DNA of 64,000 nt from contig NZ_JANYGQ010000028.1 of assembly GCF_025359345.1 (NCBI RefSeq), forward strand, positions 267,199 to 331,198. The letters run 5' to 3'. This document shows, one piece after another, positions 61,962 through 64,000 of this stretch. Made by a program: the position numbers and the translations under genes. Source of the DNA: Mucilaginibacter sp. Lineage in GTDB: Bacteria > Bacteroidota > Bacteroidia > Sphingobacteriales > Sphingobacteriaceae. The first letter of the stretch is position 1; the number at the start of each line of letters is the position of its first letter. A model generated the notes under the pieces. The model was given only the letters and a program-made list of their open reading frames with translations. It searched no databases and was not told the origin of the DNA.

Positions 61962-62327
61962 ATACAAAATTAGTTCCAGCGATAAATACTCTTTATTTTA
62001 CAACTTACAGAGGATTAAATAACCGGGGGACGCAAATTGTTTTCTGTTAATAGTCACCGTCCTCCTGGCAGGCTTGATGTATCCGTTTACCTTCTTAACT
62101 GCACTTACCGGATCTAATCCTAAATGATCCTTGTTTAACAAGCATTTTACATGACTGTTAATATTCCCTATGCATCATCTTAATTTAATGATTTATAGCG
62201 CGATAAATGATTATGATCATATTTTATAATGATTACAATCAATCTAAAAAAAAGCGCGAGTTATAATTTTACATTCAAACGAATCTTTAATCAACTGGTA
62301 ATTATTACCACTTAAAAATCTAAGAAA
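61962..62327. other. Gap without a convincing gene
   Basis: 366 bp. A hydrophobic run, LLIVTVLLAGLMYPFTFLTAL, can be read at about 62040-62110 on the plus strand without a start codon; it could be a scrap of a membrane protein gene. The end of the gap holds a 19-bp motif shared with a second gene (see 62272-62290). Confidence 0.45.
62272..62290 (+). promoter_or_regulatory. Conserved upstream motif, copy 1
   Basis: CATTCAAACGAATCTTTAA, 37 bp before the ATG at 62328. Copy 2, with two base changes, lies before the cytochrome relic at 62970-62988. The equal placement before two genes suggests a common promoter or operator. Confidence 0.5.
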
Positions 62328-62918
62328 ATGAAAAAGTTAAATTGTTTTTTGATACTGTCAGGATGTTTTCTGGCCCTATCGCAGAGTTCTTTTGCTCAAA
62401 AAGACAGCAGCGGAATTTATAAAACAGCTGCAGCCTTTGAGCAACAAAAATTGTCTTATGCTATCAATTACAAAACAGAAAAGCATAAAATAAAAGACGA
62501 CTTTTTATTCAGTGCAAGCAAAATAAAAGTTGTTCACGAGGGAACGACTTATATATTGGATAAGAATAGTACATATGGTTACAAAAATACTAACGGCGAA
62601 GTGTTCAGATTTGTTAACAACAAGGAATACAAGTTGCTTAATCCCGAATAATCATCATTATTGCTGTATGCTTATACGCAAACCACAGGCTCAGGTAAAG
62701 GAACCTCTCGGCATTACTCGATTTATTTCTTTAGTGCCGATGCATCTTTAACTCCGCAGGCATTAACAAAGGATAACCTAAAGGCGGCATTTCCTAATAA
62801 TCACAAATTCCATGATTCTCTGGACGCAAACTTCAAAACTGACGGTGAACTGCCTGCTTACGATACTTTTCACAAAATGTTTAAGCTAAACAGGGTTTTC
62901 CATAACAGCTTGAAATAA
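62328..62918 (+). pseudogene. Secreted hypothetical protein interrupted by one in-frame stop
   Basis: A signal peptide (~1-23, CFLILSGCFLALSQSSFAQ) is followed by ~84 residues up to TAA at 62649-62651. The same frame then continues open for 89 more codons, beginning SSLLLYAYTQTTGSGKGTSR and ending at 62918. The two parts have matching composition and together give a ~196-residue protein. The downstream part (HYSIYFFSADASLTPQALTKDNLKAAFPNN) looks coding. A nonsense mutation, stop readthrough or a sequencing error are the options. The family is not recognised; the gene sits before a decayed cytochrome c and a CusA gene, so it may belong to a metal-stress set. Confidence 0.7.
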
Positions 62919-62969
62919 AAATGATTATATCTCATTTGAGTGCTAACAAAATGCCACTAAATAATGTTG

Positions 62970-62988
62970 CATTCAAATGAGTCTTTAA
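62970..62988 (+). promoter_or_regulatory. Conserved upstream motif, copy 2
   Basis: CATTCAAATGAGTCTTTAA, 11 bp before the position of the lost start codon at 63000. It also pairs with CTCATTTGAGTG (62931-62942) as an inverted repeat with one mismatch. See copy 1 at 62272-62290. Confidence 0.5.
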
Positions 62989-62999
62989 AATAAACAATC

Positions 63000-63345
63000 A
63001 TAAAAAAATCGCCTAAAAAACTTGCACTATTAAGTGTAGCTGTTTTGCTTTTGTTTTCAGCTAGTGCGTTTTATCAGCAGACACCCTGGAAAGTTGCAGC
63101 TTCTGCGGATGCCAAAAAAGAATCCGCATAAGGCTGACGACGCTACTATTGCGGACGGTAAAGTCTTACACTAAGCATTGTTTGTCCTGACACGGAAAGA
63201 AAGGAAAAGGTGACAGAAAATCTGCTGCTACCTTAAATAAGGAGCCAGGAGACTTTCGACAACAAAAACACGAGGACAAAGCGATGGAGCACTGCTCTGG
63301 AAGATTGAAGTAGGAAGAAAGACATGCCTAAGAAAATTGGGCGGG
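63000..63345 (+). pseudogene. Decayed c-type cytochrome gene
   Basis: Reading across frames gives a signal peptide KKSPKKLALLSVAVLLLFSASAF, then TPWKVAASADAKKNPHKADDATIADGKVL, KHCLS-stop-HGKKGKGD, SAATLNKEPGDF and ALLWKIEVGRKDMP. These follow the order of a small monohaem cytochrome c. Lesions: the start codon is ATA (63000-63002); a frameshift in the A-run near 63114-63120; another near 63168-63173; the second haem Cys codon is TGA (63188-63190), so CxxCH is destroyed; further shifts lie near 63280-63325. It was probably the electron carrier or metal-stress partner of the neighbouring genes. Confidence 0.8.
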
Positions 63346-63506
63346 GAGGCTTAATAAGCCTTTATTCCCGAAAAATTGGCATTTTATGTGTTCCCCGTTT
63401 GTTTTTTTAGATTGGATTTAAAACCTATCTAGTTGGTTGTACTTAAAAATCAATAAGACATTTATTATGCAATTAAGACTAATTCGTATTTAAAACATAC
63501 TCACTT

Positions 63507-64000
63507 ATGGTACAAGCCCTTATAAAATTTGCTTTACGAAACCGGTTTATAGTATTGCTACTTGCAGGCGGCCTATTTGCCTGGGGAATCTATGCCGTCA
63601 AACAAAATCCCGTTGATGCTATACCGGATTTATCGGAAAACCAGGTGATCGTTTTTACAGAATGGATGGGGCGCAGCCCGCAGCTCATAGAGGACCAAAT
63701 CACCTATCCGCTGGTATCTAATCTGCAGGGAATACCCAATATCAAATCAGTACGGGGAACTTCCATGTTCGGCATGAGTTTCGTGTACGTGATCTTTGAA
63801 GATGATGTGGATATTTACTGGGCACGTACCCGTGTTCTGGAACGGTTAAATTATGCGCTAAGGCTGTTACCCCAGGGAATAACCCCTGCCTTAGGTCCCG
63901 ATGGAACGGGAGTAGGCCATATTTTCTGGTATCACCTCAATGCCCCAAAAATGGATCTTGGAGAACAGCGGGCGCTGCAGGACTGGTACATCAAGTTTGC
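63507..64000 (+). CDS. CusA/CzcA-type heavy-metal efflux RND permease, 5' part
   Basis: 164 codons seen from the ATG at 63507, no stop before the window ends. The first membrane segment (FIVLLLAGGLFAWGIYAVKQ, ~14-33) is followed by NPVDAIPDLSENQVIVFTEWMGRSP (~34-58), the signature of the heavy-metal-exporting RND group. The periplasmic porter start GIPNIKSVRGTSMFGMSFVYVIFEDD and the RVLERLNYALRLLPQGITPALGPDGTGVG block follow. It should pump monovalent (Cu, Ag) or divalent (Zn, Co, Cd) ions out through a CusB/CusC-like complex; the visible part does not tell which. It is the first intact gene after the decayed stretch. Confidence 0.92.
   Translation, partial: MVQALIKFALRNRFIVLLLAGGLFAWGIYAVKQNPVDAIPDLSENQVIVFTEWMGRSPQLIEDQITYPLVSNLQGIPNIKSVRGTSMFGMSFVYVIFEDDVDIYWARTRVLERLNYALRLLPQGITPALGPDGTGVGHIFWYHLNAPKMDLGEQRALQDWYIKF

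Larger units (their letters stand above)
58244..64000. mobile_element. Left end of a tRNA-Ser-associated integrative element (right end outside the window)
   Basis: A tyrosine recombinase lies 254 bp after tRNA-Ser, followed by an ORF6N gene, decayed genes and the start of a heavy-metal efflux pump. This is the usual build of an element that integrates at a tRNA 3' end. No second copy of the tRNA 3' end (GGTTCGAATCCCTAGCTC) is visible up to 64000, so the right boundary is not in view. The left boundary is assumed at the tRNA. Confidence 0.5.

Noticed and set aside
62040..62110. Hydrophobic stretch resembling the start of a KdpC-like membrane protein
   Set aside because: Only ~25 residues, no start codon, and the similarity is too weak to name a family.
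1..64000. CRISPR array or rRNA operon
   Set aside because: No regularly spaced direct repeats and no rRNA-like sequence were seen anywhere in the window.

Overview
The window looks like a chromosomal segment of a soil or plant-associated Bacteroidota of the family Sphingobacteriaceae (Mucilaginibacter/Pedobacter-like). The evidence is a set of promoters of the Bacteroidota type (TTG, 19-20 bp, TAnnTTTG), CTnDOT-type integrase architecture, plant-glycan hydrolases (GH78, GH140), an ImuA-ImuB-DnaE2 mutasome, an MG2-type surface protein and palindromic intergenic repeats. This is inference from protein families; no 16S gene is present.

Region 1 (1-23722, all on the minus strand). A hybrid secondary-metabolite and exopolysaccharide locus. 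At its head lies a PKS-NRPS assembly line: protein 1 reads A-T-KS-AT-ACP-aminotransferase and protein 2 reads C-A-T-TE. An Sfp-type phosphopantetheinyl transferase follows. Then comes a run of surface-polysaccharide genes: a receiver protein, a pseudo-receiver/sugar-transferase fusion, a short TolC-like protein, a Wzc-like co-polymerase, a 46-aa membrane protein, a Wzy/ligase-like protein, a hexapeptide acyltransferase, a flippase and two glycosyltransferases. A further NRPS adenylation domain runs off the left edge. Both downstream A domains carry a glycine-type specificity code when read by eye.

Region 2 (23723-31221). A repeat-bearing gap, a plus-strand TPR lipoprotein or periplasmic protein, and a tightly overlapping minus-strand operon FabG, FabZ-like, ACP, KAS, FabI, AcpS, alpha/beta hydrolase, PlsC-like. 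It is a nearly self-sufficient type II fatty-acid-like pathway with its own carrier protein and activating enzyme.

Region 3 (31222-52310). Accessory metabolism: a class II cyclic-nucleotide phosphodiesterase, DUF488, GNAT, an ECF sigma factor, a histone H1-like protein, a GH78 rhamnosidase, a 2OG-Fe dioxygenase, and an MG2-type surface protein. It also holds a NUDIX-type sugar regulator with a palindromic operator array in front of a Tat-exported sugar isomerase, GMC oxidoreductase and gluconate-2-dehydrogenase-subunit-3 operon. A giant VIT-VWA-plug-DUF2135 protein, a polysaccharide deacetylase, a GH140-like hydrolase and AlkB follow.

Region 4 (52373-57884). The translesion-synthesis operon imuA-imuB-dnaE2, with overlapping start and stop codons and a 7-5-7 inverted repeat in front.

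Region 5 (57885-64000). A tRNA-Ser(UGA) with its own promoter and terminator, a short P-loop gene remnant, and then a tRNA-proximal tyrosine recombinase plus ORF6N protein. This looks like the left end of an integrative element. Its next 3 kb is a gene graveyard: an efflux adaptor fragment, a sigma-factor region 2 fragment, a truncated receiver, a gene with one in-frame stop, and a c-type cytochrome whose CxxCH motif has become C-x-x-stop-H. The start of an intact CusA/CzcA heavy-metal RND pump runs off the right edge.
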